From positions 62,001 to 126,000 of the forward strand of contig NZ_BMOT01000006.1 of NCBI RefSeq assembly GCF_014647215.1: 64,000 nucleotides of DNA, given 5' to 3'. The notes under the pieces are model-generated. The model saw only the letters and a program-made list of their open reading frames with translations. It did no database searches and was not told where the DNA came from. How positions within the stretch are numbered: the stretch's first letter is position 1; every line of letters begins with the position of its first letter. Made by a program: the position numbers and the translations under genes. Positions 48,730 to 63,827 of the stretch are shown piece after piece. The DNA is from Shewanella aestuarii (GTDB lineage: Bacteria; Pseudomonadota; Gammaproteobacteria; Enterobacterales; Shewanellaceae).

Positions 48730-49815
48730 GTGAAAGCCAAGAAGCAAGTGAAAAAACTCGCGTTCGCCATATTAGCTTGGTGCTTTGCTATGGCCGCATT
48801 TGTTTTTTTTCGATACGCACAAATGCCAGAACTTCCCCAATGGGCTGTAGGTCAAGCCGATCTTGCCACCTTGGCTATTTTTATGGGCTTTGTCTTTGGT
48901 TGCCTTCATTGGATGTCAAATCTCATTGCCGATTTCAGCGCTATTAGTCGTTTACCCTACCTTTTTTCAGTCATATTTAAAGGACTGTTTTTATTACTCG
49001 GCGCAACTACATTAGCCTACGTTACTCAGTTTCTGAATATGTGGGCGATTGAAAACCATATGGTGACATTACGCCAAATGTTAACCGCGCATGTGCTATA
49101 TAGTCCTTCATTTCAAGCATTAGTTGTTTACCTTGTGGTTGTCAGAGTGAGCCTTGCGTTCATTGAACAAATGGGTTTATTAGTAGGACCAAGGGTATTG
49201 TTAAATATTGGACTGGGAAAATACCATAAACCCAGGTATGAGCAGCGCCTATTCTTATTCTTAGATATGGCGTCTTCAACCTCACACGCTGAATCATTAG
49301 GTGACTACCGCTTTTCACGATTAATTCAAGACAGTTTTAGTTTACTAGCAGATACTGTTATCAGAAACGATGCCGAGATTTATCGTTATATGGGTGATGC
49401 GGTATTGATCCATTGGCCGTTAGAAGAAGGCATCCAACAAGATCGTTGTATGAATATCTATTATGAATTTTGTAATGAGCTGCAATGGCAAAGAAAATAC
49501 TTTGAAGAACAATACGGTTTTGTACCTAAATTTAAAGCCGCTGCTCACTGTGGCCAAGTTGTTGCCGCGGTTGTTGGCGTTCACAAGCAAGAAATAAGCT
49601 TCTTTAGTGACGTTTTAAATACCTTAGCGCGCCTGCAGGATCAATGTAACCCATTGGGTCAGCGGATGTTGCTATCTGGAGATTTGGCACACCGTTTAGA
49701 ACAACAAGGTAGTCAATATCAACTACAAGACCTTGGCTTAATCCCGCTTAAAGGAAAACAACATCCTATTGAGGTTTATGCAGTTTCCCCGAAAAAGAAC
49801 GACATCAAGCCATAG
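48730..49815 (+). CDS. Membrane-anchored class III adenylate/guanylate cyclase
   Basis: A 361-residue protein with about four N-terminal membrane helices (12-30, 45-62, 80-100, 128-145) and a C-terminal class III cyclase domain (about 172-355). The metal-binding aspartates are in FLFLDMASST (Asp179) and YRYMGDAVLIHW (Asp223). Purine specificity cannot be read with certainty. The start is GTG at 48730; the preceding binding site is poor. It converges on oxyR with 10 bases between stops. It could feed the cAMP pool read by CRP. Confidence 0.88.
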   Translation: MKAKKQVKKLAFAILAWCFAMAAFVFFRYAQMPELPQWAVGQADLATLAIFMGFVFGCLHWMSNLIADFSAISRLPYLFSVIFKGLFLLLGATTLAYVTQFLNMWAIENHMVTLRQMLTAHVLYSPSFQALVVYLVVVRVSLAFIEQMGLLVGPRVLLNIGLGKYHKPRYEQRLFLFLDMASSTSHAESLGDYRFSRLIQDSFSLLADTVIRNDAEIYRYMGDAVLIHWPLEEGIQQDRCMNIYYEFCNELQWQRKYFEEQYGFVPKFKAAAHCGQVVAAVVGVHKQEISFFSDVLNTLARLQDQCNPLGQRMLLSGDLAHRLEQQGSQYQLQDLGLIPLKGKQHPIEVYAVSPKKNDIKP

Positions 49816-49825
49816 GCACTAACAC

Positions 49826-50746
49826 TTATTTTTTGGAGAGCACTTGTGGCATCAGCTGTTGCTGAATAGCTAATCCCAATGTTCTAAAAGTGCTGATCCT
49901 ACTGGTAGTTTGACGCCAAACTAAACCAATATCTCTATAAGGGGCTTCACCTGGTGGGTCCATTACTTTCAGATCAGTATCATTTAAAATACCTGCATCA
50001 ATCGCCATTTGCGGTAAAAAGGTGGTTCCCAGTTTACTGTTTACCATTTGTACTAAGGTGTGCAAGCTTGTGGCGGCAAATGGGTTAATTTTAGCACTGT
50101 CACCTAACTGACAAGCTGTAATCGCATGACCAGTGATACAATGCTCCGCTTGCAACAAAAATATACTTTCATCGGGCATGGATTGATAATCTATCGGCTG
50201 CACCACATCGTAAGGCATCTCTTGATGCATCACCATTTTGAAAGGGTCGATACCCACTTTCATACTATGAAATCCACTGGTGTCTACTGGTAAAGCTAAA
50301 ATCAGTAAATCTAATTCCCCTTTTGCTAGTGCATCAAGCAAGCGCTCAGTGGTGTCTTCTTTGAGTAATAATGACAATTGCGGGTAATCTTTTTGACAGA
50401 GTTTAACCACTCTACTGAGTAAAAATGGGGCAATAGTTGGTATGCAACCTAGACGAATTTCACCCGTCATTGGCGCCCCCTGGTTTTTAACTAACTCTAC
50501 TAAATCATCAACGTTGGTTAAAATATTCCGTGCACGCTCGACCACCTCTTCGCCAATAGCTGTAAACATAAATGATTTATGATCACGTTCAATAAGCTGG
50601 TAACCCAATTGCTCTTCTAAATTTTGTATACCGCTAGATAAGGTCGACTGACTGACAAAACAAATTTTTGCTGCGCGATTAAAATTTTGCTCTTGATATA
50701 AGTTAACCAAATAATATAGGTTCTTAAGACTAGGAAGGTTTTTCAT
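49826..50746 (-). CDS. oxyR: Hydrogen peroxide sensor/regulator OxyR
   Basis: A 306-residue LysR-family protein with a helix-turn-helix at about 20-40. The redox pair Cys203 and Cys212 lies in EHCITGHAITAC, with the same nine-residue spacing as Cys199/Cys208 of E. coli OxyR, so peroxide sensing by disulfide formation is expected. It is transcribed from the strand carrying hptA, but a terminator (50849-50878) separates them. Confidence 0.92.
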   Translation of the reverse strand: MKNLPSLKNLYYLVNLYQEQNFNRAAKICFVSQSTLSSGIQNLEEQLGYQLIERDHKSFMFTAIGEEVVERARNILTNVDDLVELVKNQGAPMTGEIRLGCIPTIAPFLLSRVVKLCQKDYPQLSLLLKEDTTERLLDALAKGELDLLILALPVDTSGFHSMKVGIDPFKMVMHQEMPYDVVQPIDYQSMPDESIFLLQAEHCITGHAITACQLGDSAKINPFAATSLHTLVQMVNSKLGTTFLPQMAIDAGILNDTDLKVMDPPGEAPYRDIGLVWRQTTSRISTFRTLGLAIQQQLMPQVLSKK

Positions 50747-50848
50747 GTAATCGATTATATAAGACCAAGGTAATTCAAATAATGAATTAACAATGCAAGA
50801 ATGACAAGGTCAGTATGATGAGCAATTCCACAAAATCCGTAAAAATGA

Positions 50849-50878
50849 TAAAAAAATGCTCCTTATATTAAGGAGCAT
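50849..50878 (-). terminator. Terminator of hptA
   Basis: A 10-bp perfect stem, 50856-50865 with 50869-50878, is followed on the minus strand by a run of T residues, 30 bases after the hptA stop. Confidence 0.9.
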
Positions 50879-50907
50879 CATGGGTTTGCTTCACGCACAA
50901 TAGATAA

Positions 50908-51273
50908 TTAAGCTTTCGCTTCTAAAAATAACTTCAATTGCTGTAAGTCACGCTCAGCATGTTCAACAATGCCTGCTAACCAAACACCATGCTCTGCATC
51001 CCATTTTGCTTCTTCACCATGTTGAAGTAACTGGGCAAACTGTTGAATACGCTTTAAGCCAACAGAACCAGCAGCACCTTTAAATTTGTGCGCTTCAGAA
51101 CACAATGTCTCTTTATCGCCCGCATCATGTGCTTTGACTAAACTACCAACATATTCGGGCATCAATTGTTCAAATAACACGACACTTTTTAATAAAGTAC
51201 CTGCTCCGATTGCACTGATATATTGCTCAAGTGTATTCAGATCCAAAATAGCATCTAATTGCGTTACGGACAT
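50908..51273 (-). CDS. hptA: Stand-alone histidine phosphotransfer (Hpt) protein
   Basis: A 121-residue, all-helical Hpt protein with the phosphorylatable histidine in EAHKFKGAAGSVGLKRI (His62). It resembles the Hpt domain of E. coli ArcB. In S. oneidensis a separate HptA relays phosphate to ArcA, because its ArcB-like sensor lacks this domain; the neighbourhood here (oxyR, cyclase, mutH, rppH) agrees with that gene. The ATG at 51273 has GAGGTG 7 bases upstream; the frame is open to 51399 without support. Confidence 0.88.
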   Translation of the reverse strand: MSVTQLDAILDLNTLEQYISAIGAGTLLKSVVLFEQLMPEYVGSLVKAHDAGDKETLCSEAHKFKGAAGSVGLKRIQQFAQLLQHGEEAKWDAEHGVWLAGIVEHAERDLQQLKLFLEAKA

Positions 51274-51529
51274 GTTGGGCACCTCTATTAAATTAAAATT
51301 CAAATCGAAATCTATTAAATTAATGTCATAATACCCCGTCTTTTGCCCTATGCAAGCTTTCAACAACGTATGCGGGATAAACTTTGCATCCATAAACAAA
51401 CCGTTAACATTTACACAAACAACTATTCATCATGGCTAAATAAACATCTTAACAATTACGCTAACAATCGTATACGTCATCCGATACAAGTATAAAATAT
51501 AACTATTAATCATCAACCTATTGCGCACA

Positions 51530-52477
51530 CTAATAGTTACTTCCATCAATGAGTGCACTTCCCTGCCCACCTTTAGCTGCCAGTAAATCAATAATAGCCA
51601 CCAGCCCATCCCACCTAAAACCACACCATTGTGGAGCAACTAATATCGATTTTTTAGCATAAGCGGTGACCCTGTGATAAATAATGCTTGGTGGCGTATG
51701 CCGGATCAATGTTGTCGCAGCAGCTGCGTATTCTTCAATACTTAGCAATGCAAAAGGCTTATAACGCCATTGCTTTGCCAAAATGCTGCCTTCAACAATA
51801 TGCAATGGATGCAACTTAATCCCATCAACACCAACAGCCAATACTTGTTCAAGGCTATACATGTAATCCGTTAAGCTTTCGTTAGGTAATCCCAAGATAA
51901 GGTGACAACACACTTTAATTCCACGCATGCGCGCACGGGTTACCGCATCTTGATAAGCTGCAAAATCATGGCCTCTATTAATGTTTTTCAAAGTACGATT
52001 ATTGGCAGTTTGTAAGCCTAGCTCTAACCAGATATCAACACCCGATTGTTGGTAATCCGCCAATAAATCTAAAACATCATCAGGCACGCAATCAGGTCTA
52101 GTGCCAATATGCAATGCGACTATTTGTGAATCTTGGATGGCTTCATCATATTTACGCTTTAACTGCTGATACTCTTCATATGTTGATGTATAAGCCTGAA
52201 AGTAAGCAATGTATTGACTGTCACTATGGCTGATACTCGCGCTTTGATTCTTCCTCAAATTATCTTTAGCTGTTTCAAGTTGCACGGCTATGGAATGGCG
52301 TTCACCCTGTTGTTGATTAAACGACGCCACATTACAAAAGCTACAGCCTCCAACGCCTAATGTGCCATCTCGATTAGGACAGGTAAATTTAGCATCTATG
52401 GTGAGCTTTTTAAGTCTTTTACCATAACGCCTTTTACAATTAGCGCCATAAGTATTGACGAAATCATCTAAGCCCAT
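51530..52477 (-). CDS. yhcC: Radical SAM protein, YhcC family
   Basis: A 315-residue radical S-adenosylmethionine protein. The N-terminal VNTYGANCKRRYGKRLKKLT leads to the iron-sulfur cysteines in CPNRDGTLGVGGCSFC; GLQTANNRTLKNINRGHDF and VCCHLILGLPNES follow. It belongs to the TIGR01212/YhcC family, whose reaction is not established. It is divergent from gltB, as in E. coli. Confidence 0.9.
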   Translation of the reverse strand: MGLDDFVNTYGANCKRRYGKRLKKLTIDAKFTCPNRDGTLGVGGCSFCNVASFNQQQGERHSIAVQLETAKDNLRKNQSASISHSDSQYIAYFQAYTSTYEEYQQLKRKYDEAIQDSQIVALHIGTRPDCVPDDVLDLLADYQQSGVDIWLELGLQTANNRTLKNINRGHDFAAYQDAVTRARMRGIKVCCHLILGLPNESLTDYMYSLEQVLAVGVDGIKLHPLHIVEGSILAKQWRYKPFALLSIEEYAAAATTLIRHTPPSIIYHRVTAYAKKSILVAPQWCGFRWDGLVAIIDLLAAKGGQGSALIDGSNY

Positions 52478-52998
52478 TGTTAACCTCTATCCTTTGCAAA
52501 AACGGCGCTTAATTTAGGGTAAAATCAAACGGTAAACTTAGATTTAAATCAAAGAATGCGAGTTTAACCAAGGCCCAGTATATAAACGGTAAAGTGCTGA
52601 AAATTGTTTTAAACAATATCAACACATTTTAAATTACTAAAAGTGAATATTTAGTCACAAATTTCTTTTTTACTTGCTTGCACTGTGTTTGGAATAAAAT
52701 TCACTATTTTTATTTCAAAAACAATTCACGCCCGTTGTTACCAAAAAGTTACAAGTCAAGCGCAATTATATTAAAATTCTTTTTATTCATAATGTTATAC
52801 GTGCGAAAACACAGTTTACGTTAACGTAAACCTGACAAAATATTACAGTTAGTTAGTAATAATATTTCAGAATGATGCAACAAATGCGTTTGACCTTTGT
52901 ACTAACTCAGTTTAATTTGAGAGGTTCGGGTGCATATCTATGGAATTTCTTCACATTTACCCCGAGTCGTATCAGTAAAGGTTTTAGGGGGTTTTTGT
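52478..52998. other. Divergent intergenic region between yhcC and gltB
   Basis: A 521-base AT-rich promoter region. The one striking element is the 18-bp palindrome at 52814-52831. In-frame ATG 52930 upstream of gltB is not the likely start. Confidence 0.55.
52814..52831. promoter_or_regulatory. Perfect 18-bp palindrome upstream of gltBD
   Basis: GTTTACGTT-AACGTAAAC is fully self-complementary, 168 bases before gltB. A copy with two changes lies upstream of slyD/thrL (11077-11094). It looks like a MerR-type (LiuR-like) operator; the regulator is an inference. Confidence 0.6.
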
Positions 52999-58859
<5,861 letters not shown>

Positions 58860-58888
58860 AGCGGTTAAACCCGTTTGCTTGTGAATTC

Positions 58889-58914
58889 GCACACCTTAGG
58901 GTGTGCATTTTTTT
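58889..58914 (+). terminator. Terminator of gltBD
   Basis: GCACACC-TTAG-GGTGTGC (58889-58906) is followed by A and seven T residues, 30 bases after the gltD stop. Confidence 0.9.
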
Positions 58915-59122
58915 GTCTACCGTTTCACTCAATCGCTGACAACTTGTGTTACAAAGTCTATTGGCAATAAATTACATTTCTATAACAACAAGCTCGCTTC
59001 ATCAAGTATGATAATTCATCGTTGGTAATAAGCGTTGCTATTGATAGCCCCCATAGATAACAGCTGACGCTTTTATTTTCATTTTCATTTTTCCCTGTAT
59101 AACAATCAAGGAGCCACGTCAG

Positions 59123-60406
59123 ATGGCAATACTAAAAACTACCTTAAACAAGGCTTTACTACTTGGATTGGGTTTATCCGCTTCAACCGCGGCTTTGGCC
59201 CAGGACACTCTTATTATTGCCGATGCTTATGTTGATGTTGCTAAAGGTAAAACCATCAAAGATGCCGCCGTTATTGTGAGCTTAAATCAAATCACTAAAA
59301 TCACTAAACAAGCAGATATTAAAAATACAAATGATTTTCTACTGATTGACTTAAGCGGTAAAACCTTAGTACCTGGCGTAATGGACATGCATGTACACCT
59401 ATCGGGTGATGCAGATGATAACTTTCTTGAAGCTCAAAATGACTCAATTCCCCGCCAAACCGTTAAAGCGGTAAAAAATGCCAATAAAACATTAATGGCT
59501 GGCTTCACCACAGTGCGCGATCTCGGGGCATCGGGTTATTCTGTGATTGCAACCCGAGATGGTATCAATGCTGGGGATATTGTAGGGCCACGTATTTGGG
59601 CCGTAGGCCATGCTATTAGTGTTACCGGAGGACATTGTGACGATAACTTTTCAGCGCCAGAAAAACACGCAACGGCACAAGGTGTCGCCGATGGCCCATG
59701 GGCTGTGCGCGCTAAAGTGCGTGAAAACATAAAATATGGGGCGAATGCGATAAAAATATGTGCCACAGGGGGCGTGTTTTCCAAAGGCACTCAGGTTGGC
59801 ATCCAGCAACTTAGCGATGAAGAAATTAAAGCCGCTGTGGATGAAGCACACATGCAGGGCATGGTCATTGCGGCACATGCCCATGGCACTGGCGGCATCA
59901 AAGCATCAATCAAGGCCGGAATTGACAGTATCGAGCATTGCAGCTTTATGGATGCCGAAGCGATTAACATGGCGATAGATGCGGGCACTTATTTATCCTG
60001 TGATATTTACAACACCGAATACACTCTAGCCTTTGGTGCGGCCAACGGAGTCCCTGAAGCTAACATCAATAAAGAAAAGCAAGTATCTAAAGCTCAGCGA
60101 GACAGCTTCAGACAAGCGGTCAAAGCGGGTGCGAAGATGGTATTCGGCTCAGATGCCGCTATTTATCCCCATGGCGATAACGGTAAACAATTTTCGCGTA
60201 TGGTGACCTTTGGTATGACTCCCGCTCAAGCACTACAAGCGGCAACCATCAATAGTGCTGCACTGTTAAAGCAGTCAAACCTAGGTCAAATTAAAGAGGG
60301 ATTTCTAGCAGATATCATTGCAGTTGATGGTGACCCTATTGAAAACATCAGCTTGATGGAGAATGTCAGTTTTGTCATGAAGGACGGCATCGTATATAAA
60401 AAATAA
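59123..60406 (+). CDS. Exported metal-dependent amidohydrolase
   Basis: A 427-residue precursor with a signal peptide ending about TAALA-QDT (residue 26), so it acts in the periplasm. The amidohydrolase barrel is complete: HxH in MDMHVHLSG, the metal-bridging lysine in IKICATGGV, histidines in AAHAHG and IEHCSF, and the catalytic Asp in FGSDAAIYPHG. Relatives act on imidazolonepropionate-like compounds or on dipeptides with C-terminal proline or other residues; the substrate cannot be fixed. AAGGAG lies about 12 bases before the ATG. It is monocistronic. Confidence 0.88.
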   Translation: MAILKTTLNKALLLGLGLSASTAALAQDTLIIADAYVDVAKGKTIKDAAVIVSLNQITKITKQADIKNTNDFLLIDLSGKTLVPGVMDMHVHLSGDADDNFLEAQNDSIPRQTVKAVKNANKTLMAGFTTVRDLGASGYSVIATRDGINAGDIVGPRIWAVGHAISVTGGHCDDNFSAPEKHATAQGVADGPWAVRAKVRENIKYGANAIKICATGGVFSKGTQVGIQQLSDEEIKAAVDEAHMQGMVIAAHAHGTGGIKASIKAGIDSIEHCSFMDAEAINMAIDAGTYLSCDIYNTEYTLAFGAANGVPEANINKEKQVSKAQRDSFRQAVKAGAKMVFGSDAAIYPHGDNGKQFSRMVTFGMTPAQALQAATINSAALLKQSNLGQIKEGFLADIIAVDGDPIENISLMENVSFVMKDGIVYKK

Positions 60407-60422
60407 TTTGTCTATCCTTATG

Positions 60423-60447
60423 AAGTGCGGCTGATGCCGCACTTTTT
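60423..60447 (+). terminator. Terminator of the amidohydrolase gene
   Basis: A 9-bp perfect stem, 60423-60431 with 60436-60444, has a TGAT loop and ends in T residues. Confidence 0.88.
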
Positions 60448-60988
60448 AGTTAAGATTGATTTCTAACGGCACAACGTTTTAGCTGTGTTAATTGACACTC
60501 GTTGAGTTTGCGTTAGCGACTTTGGTTTTAGTCCTGTTTGTTGTAACTATGATAGATATAGCTTCAATAGGTTTATGCGCGCTTGGTATTAGCTAGGATT
60601 GATTATTCTGGTGTTAAATTGTGATTCTAATTTAAGAACTTGCCAGTTTAACTTGGCAACTGAGGTTGATAACAATAACCAGCATATCGAATAATCAAAC
60701 ATTGCAATAAGCACCTTTACAACCCACTATTTTAACCATTTCCCCTTTATCCAAATTATCTCTCAGCTCAAAGCTTTACAAAGAATCAACCGATAATGAA
60801 TATCTTTTGTGGATAAACAAGATAATTAATTGCCAAAAAATATGAGACTAAGCCGATTAAAAAATCAATAAAATCGGCTTAAGCACAACTATAGTGCAAG
60901 AGAATGAAGAGAGTTTTCACAAAGCCTATTCTGGCGTGATATATTATTCAGCAATTCTATTTGTTTAAAACTCGTTTAAGGTTACCCA
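60448..60988. other. Intergenic region upstream of mtnN
   Basis: A 541-base gap with no credible ORF. It holds an inverted repeat TTGCCA-N8-TGGCAA near 60640-60660, one perfect minus-strand DnaA box (TGTGGATAA, 60808-60816) and a 10-bp inverted repeat (60849-60858 with 60872-60881, TAAGCCGATT) whose 13-base spacer lacks a following U-run. Confidence 0.5.
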
Positions 60989-61681
60989 ATGAAAATCGGT
61001 ATTATCGGCGCTATGGAGCCCGAAGTCGTTCATCTTGTTCAAGCTATTCATTCTCCAGTTCATACCACCATTGCCGGTATTGAGTTTATAAGCGGCAAAA
61101 TTGCTGACAAAGACGTGGTGGTTACCCGTTCTGGTATTGGTAAAGTTGCAGCAAGTATCGCAACTACCTTATTGATCGAAAAATTTGCTGTCAGTCATGT
61201 GGTGAACACAGGCTCTGCGGGTGGATTTGTTGATGAACTCGCCATTGGTGATATTGTTATTTCATCAGAAGTGCGTCATCACGATGTGGATGTTACTGCA
61301 TTTGGCTATGAAATTGGCCAGATGGCACAGCAACCTGCTGCATTTACCCCTGATGCAGCGCTCGTTCAAGCTGCCCAACAAGCGGTAGCATCATTAGGCG
61401 AAGTGAAAGCGATAGAAGGTTTAATTTGTACTGGAGACAGTTTCATTTGCGACCCACAGCGCACTAAAGTGATGCGCACAAACTTCCCAACGATGGCAGC
61501 ATGTGAAATGGAAGGCGCAGCTATCGCACAGGTGTGTCATCAATTTAACACGCCATTTGTGGTTATTCGCTCCCTGTCTGATAACGCAAATAACGACTCA
61601 CCTGTTGATTTTGATTCGTATATTATCAAAGCCGGACATCATTCTGCGATGATGGTAATCGCGTTACTGCAACAGCTGTAA
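60989..61681 (+). CDS. mtnN: 5'-methylthioadenosine/S-adenosylhomocysteine nucleosidase
   Basis: A 230-residue enzyme that hydrolyses the adenine from methylthioadenosine and S-adenosylhomocysteine, recycling methionine and feeding autoinducer-2 synthesis. [44 protein letters not shown] and [10 protein letters not shown] (catalytic Asp) are intact. Length matches E. coli (232). AAGG lies about 9 bases before the ATG. The CobD-like gene follows after 30 bases. Confidence 0.97.
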   Translation: MKIGIIGAMEPEVVHLVQAIHSPVHTTIAGIEFISGKIADKDVVVTRSGIGKVAASIATTLLIEKFAVSHVVNTGSAGGFVDELAIGDIVISSEVRHHDVDVTAFGYEIGQMAQQPAAFTPDAALVQAAQQAVASLGEVKAIEGLICTGDSFICDPQRTKVMRTNFPTMAACEMEGAAIAQVCHQFNTPFVVIRSLSDNANNDSPVDFDSYIIKAGHHSAMMVIALLQQL

Positions 61682-61711
61682 CATCACACCCTGTATGAGC
61701 TTGCGACGGAT

Positions 61712-62743
61712 ATGCAAATAAATATGGAAAGTCTACTGCTGCAAAACGAGCTCATCCAACAATGCCTAGTCCTATTGGCTGCAATTGCTATGGCGCAAGT
61801 CGCGCCTCTTCCGAAGCGATGGCAGCCATTTAATGGCTTTAGATTGCTAGCAACTGAACTGGCATCAAAAGTAAACCATAGCAATCGTCCTGTATCGCAA
61901 CAAATGACCGCGGGTATTTTAGCAACCTTGTTACTGGTGATCCCAATAACAGTGATCGCTAGTTTTTTATTGGAATTTGCAGCATTCCCTTGGTTTTTTG
62001 ATTTTATTGTTTTGTACTGCTGCATCAGTGATTATCAATTTACCCATCAAGCAAAGCGCATTCAAATTGCACTTGAGCAAAATAACAATCAACAAGCAAA
62101 GGCATTGTTAGCACCCTGGGTGAGCCAAAGCACACCAAGGTTATCGAGTGTAGGTTTATGTAAAACAACAATAGAAAAAACCCTTACTTCACCAATTTAT
62201 GGCAGTATATCGAGTATTGTTTTTTTTGCTGTCGGCGGTGCCTCAACCGTTATTGCGGTTCATCTATTAAAGCAATTAGAGCTATCGTGGCCACCCTACC
62301 AAAAAAAATATATCAACTTTGCTAGCTTTATAAGCCAATTTAATCGAGTATTATTTTTTCTGCCGCAATGGATTTGGCATTGCTCCCTTGCCATCCAATT
62401 TGGTCAACTCGGATTAAAAAGTATGTGGGTTAACGACACACAAAGCCAAGGGCTCAATAACGATTACCGCACCCTGCACCTTGGGGCGAATTTACTTAAA
62501 ATTGAACTGGGTGGACCACAACAGTTTTTAACCCCAACAACGGCTCAAACCTTAGCTTATCAACAAGATTTAGCAGCACAAGTTAATGTTGAAAAAGTAA
62601 CCCTAGCAAAAGTCATTGCTGGCCCGTTACCTCAATATCAACATATTCAGGTAGCTATAAAAGCCAGTCAAAATGGTAAATTTTTCTTCTTGAGTTTAGC
62701 GCTTTTGCTGCCTTTACTCTGGGCAACGTTACAAACGGTGTAA
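61712..62743 (+). CDS. Divergent CobD/CbiB-like membrane protein
   Basis: A 343-residue protein with four or five hydrophobic segments (about 67-90, 165-190, 210-230, 325-340). The stretch TPRLSSVGLCKTTIEKTLTS, followed by GSISSIVFFAVGGASTVIAV, follows the layout of adenosylcobinamide-phosphate synthase CobD/CbiB, where SRDT, ES-EN-D and GG-A-Y motifs form the core. Several of those residues are replaced here, so cobalamin synthesis is doubtful. It sits 30 bases after mtnN and heads a run of close or overlapping genes. Confidence 0.6.
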   Translation: MQINMESLLLQNELIQQCLVLLAAIAMAQVAPLPKRWQPFNGFRLLATELASKVNHSNRPVSQQMTAGILATLLLVIPITVIASFLLEFAAFPWFFDFIVLYCCISDYQFTHQAKRIQIALEQNNNQQAKALLAPWVSQSTPRLSSVGLCKTTIEKTLTSPIYGSISSIVFFAVGGASTVIAVHLLKQLELSWPPYQKKYINFASFISQFNRVLFFLPQWIWHCSLAIQFGQLGLKSMWVNDTQSQGLNNDYRTLHLGANLLKIELGGPQQFLTPTTAQTLAYQQDLAAQVNVEKVTLAKVIAGPLPQYQHIQVAIKASQNGKFFFLSLALLLPLLWATLQTV

Positions 62744-62762
62744 ATCAGTAATCAAAAGCGGT

Positions 62763-63203
62763 ATGATCCGCGGCTGTTTTTTTCATGAATGCTTTTTCAA
62801 TAGGAAAGCCCAATTGTTCAATAATTTGCATGTATCACTGACAACACCAGCATTACTTTTTCCAGCAATTTCATTGTTATTACTGGCGTATACCAATCGA
62901 TTCTTTTCGTTAGCGGCATTAATTCGCCAACTGAGCCAGGCAGGAAAGCCAGTAAACGATAACCAAATAAAAAACCTAAAACAGCGGATTAATCTTATTC
63001 GCAAGATGCAAGAGGCTGGTGTCAGCAGCTTTGCCCTATGCGTGTTATGCATGATTTTCCTTTACACAGGTTTCAATCAAACAGGCTCAATCATTTTTGG
63101 TATCAGTCTATTACTATTATTATATTCGTTGATTTTGTCGGTAATCGAAATTCGTATCTCAGTTGATGCCCTCAACATTCATCTGAAAGAGTTAAGTAAA
63201 TGA
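62763..63203 (+). CDS. DUF2721 family membrane protein
   Basis: A protein of up to 146 residues with the DUF2721 marks: [20 protein letters not shown], then [11 protein letters not shown], a basic cytoplasmic stretch ([16 protein letters not shown]) and two further helices (about 88-104 and 108-128). The start is uncertain: ATG 62763 adds an unusual Cys-rich, basic leader ([12 protein letters not shown]), and a TTG near 62826 would give the family's usual N-terminus. The stop overlaps the next gene by 4 bases. Function unknown. Confidence 0.72.
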   Translation: MIRGCFFHECFFNRKAQLFNNLHVSLTTPALLFPAISLLLLAYTNRFFSLAALIRQLSQAGKPVNDNQIKNLKQRINLIRKMQEAGVSSFALCVLCMIFLYTGFNQTGSIIFGISLLLLLYSLILSVIEIRISVDALNIHLKELSK

Positions 63204-63826
63204 GTCAATGGATCTACTTTTTTGACCTTTGCGGCACGGCGGTATTCGCCTTATCGGGTGCATTAGCAGCAGGTAAACATCGAATGGACCCCTTTGGTGT
63301 TATCGTTTTGGCTTCTGTCACCGCAATTGGCGGCGGCAGTATCCGAGATGCATTATTAGGCACAACACCAGTATTTTGGATTACCAATCACAATTACATC
63401 ATAGTGATATTAGCCACCGTTTTAGCCTGTTTAGTGTTAGTGCGTAAACCGCACAAATTACCTCAAATGACACTGCCGGTCGCCGATGCCTTTGGTCTGG
63501 CATTATTTACCGTGATTGGCGCAGAAAAAGCATTGTTACTGGGTCACTCAGGTATGATTGCTGTCGTGATGGGACTAATTACTGGCGTTGGCGGTGGGAT
63601 TATTCGTGATCTACTCTGTCGCCAAGTGCCTATGGTGCTGCGCACTGAAATATACGCGACGGCTTCAATCATAGGTGGTATATGTTATACCTTGAGCTTA
63701 CTGTCAGGAATGGATAGTATGACATCGATGTTTTTGGCCATGTTAAGTACCTTAATCATTAGATTAAGCGCTATTCGTTGGCACCTGTCATTACCCGCAT
63801 TTGATTTAAAAACAAAGAGACATTGA
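63200..63826 (+). CDS. TRIC-type channel family protein (UPF0126/YicG-like)
   Basis: A 208-residue, seven-helix inner membrane protein made of two repeats of the UPF0126 unit: [11 protein letters not shown] (about 50-60) and [14 protein letters not shown] (about 131-144). Prokaryotic relatives of TRIC form potassium or other cation channels; bacterial roles such as glycine uptake have been proposed for YadS/YicG-like members. It overlaps the DUF2721 gene (ATGA) and its stop overlaps the next start. Confidence 0.9.
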   Translation: MSQWIYFFDLCGTAVFALSGALAAGKHRMDPFGVIVLASVTAIGGGSIRDALLGTTPVFWITNHNYIIVILATVLACLVLVRKPHKLPQMTLPVADAFGLALFTVIGAEKALLLGHSGMIAVVMGLITGVGGGIIRDLLCRQVPMVLRTEIYATASIIGGICYTLSLLSGMDSMTSMFLAMLSTLIIRLSAIRWHLSLPAFDLKTKRH

Positions 63827-63827
63827 T

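Noticed and set aside
51274..51399. Longer N-terminus for the Hpt protein
   Set aside because: The added 42 residues have no ribosome binding site, whereas the ATG at 51273 has a strong one and fits the family.
60849..60881. Inverted repeat before mtnN as the end of a small RNA gene
   Set aside because: The loop is 13 bases and no U-run follows, and no promoter could be identified upstream.
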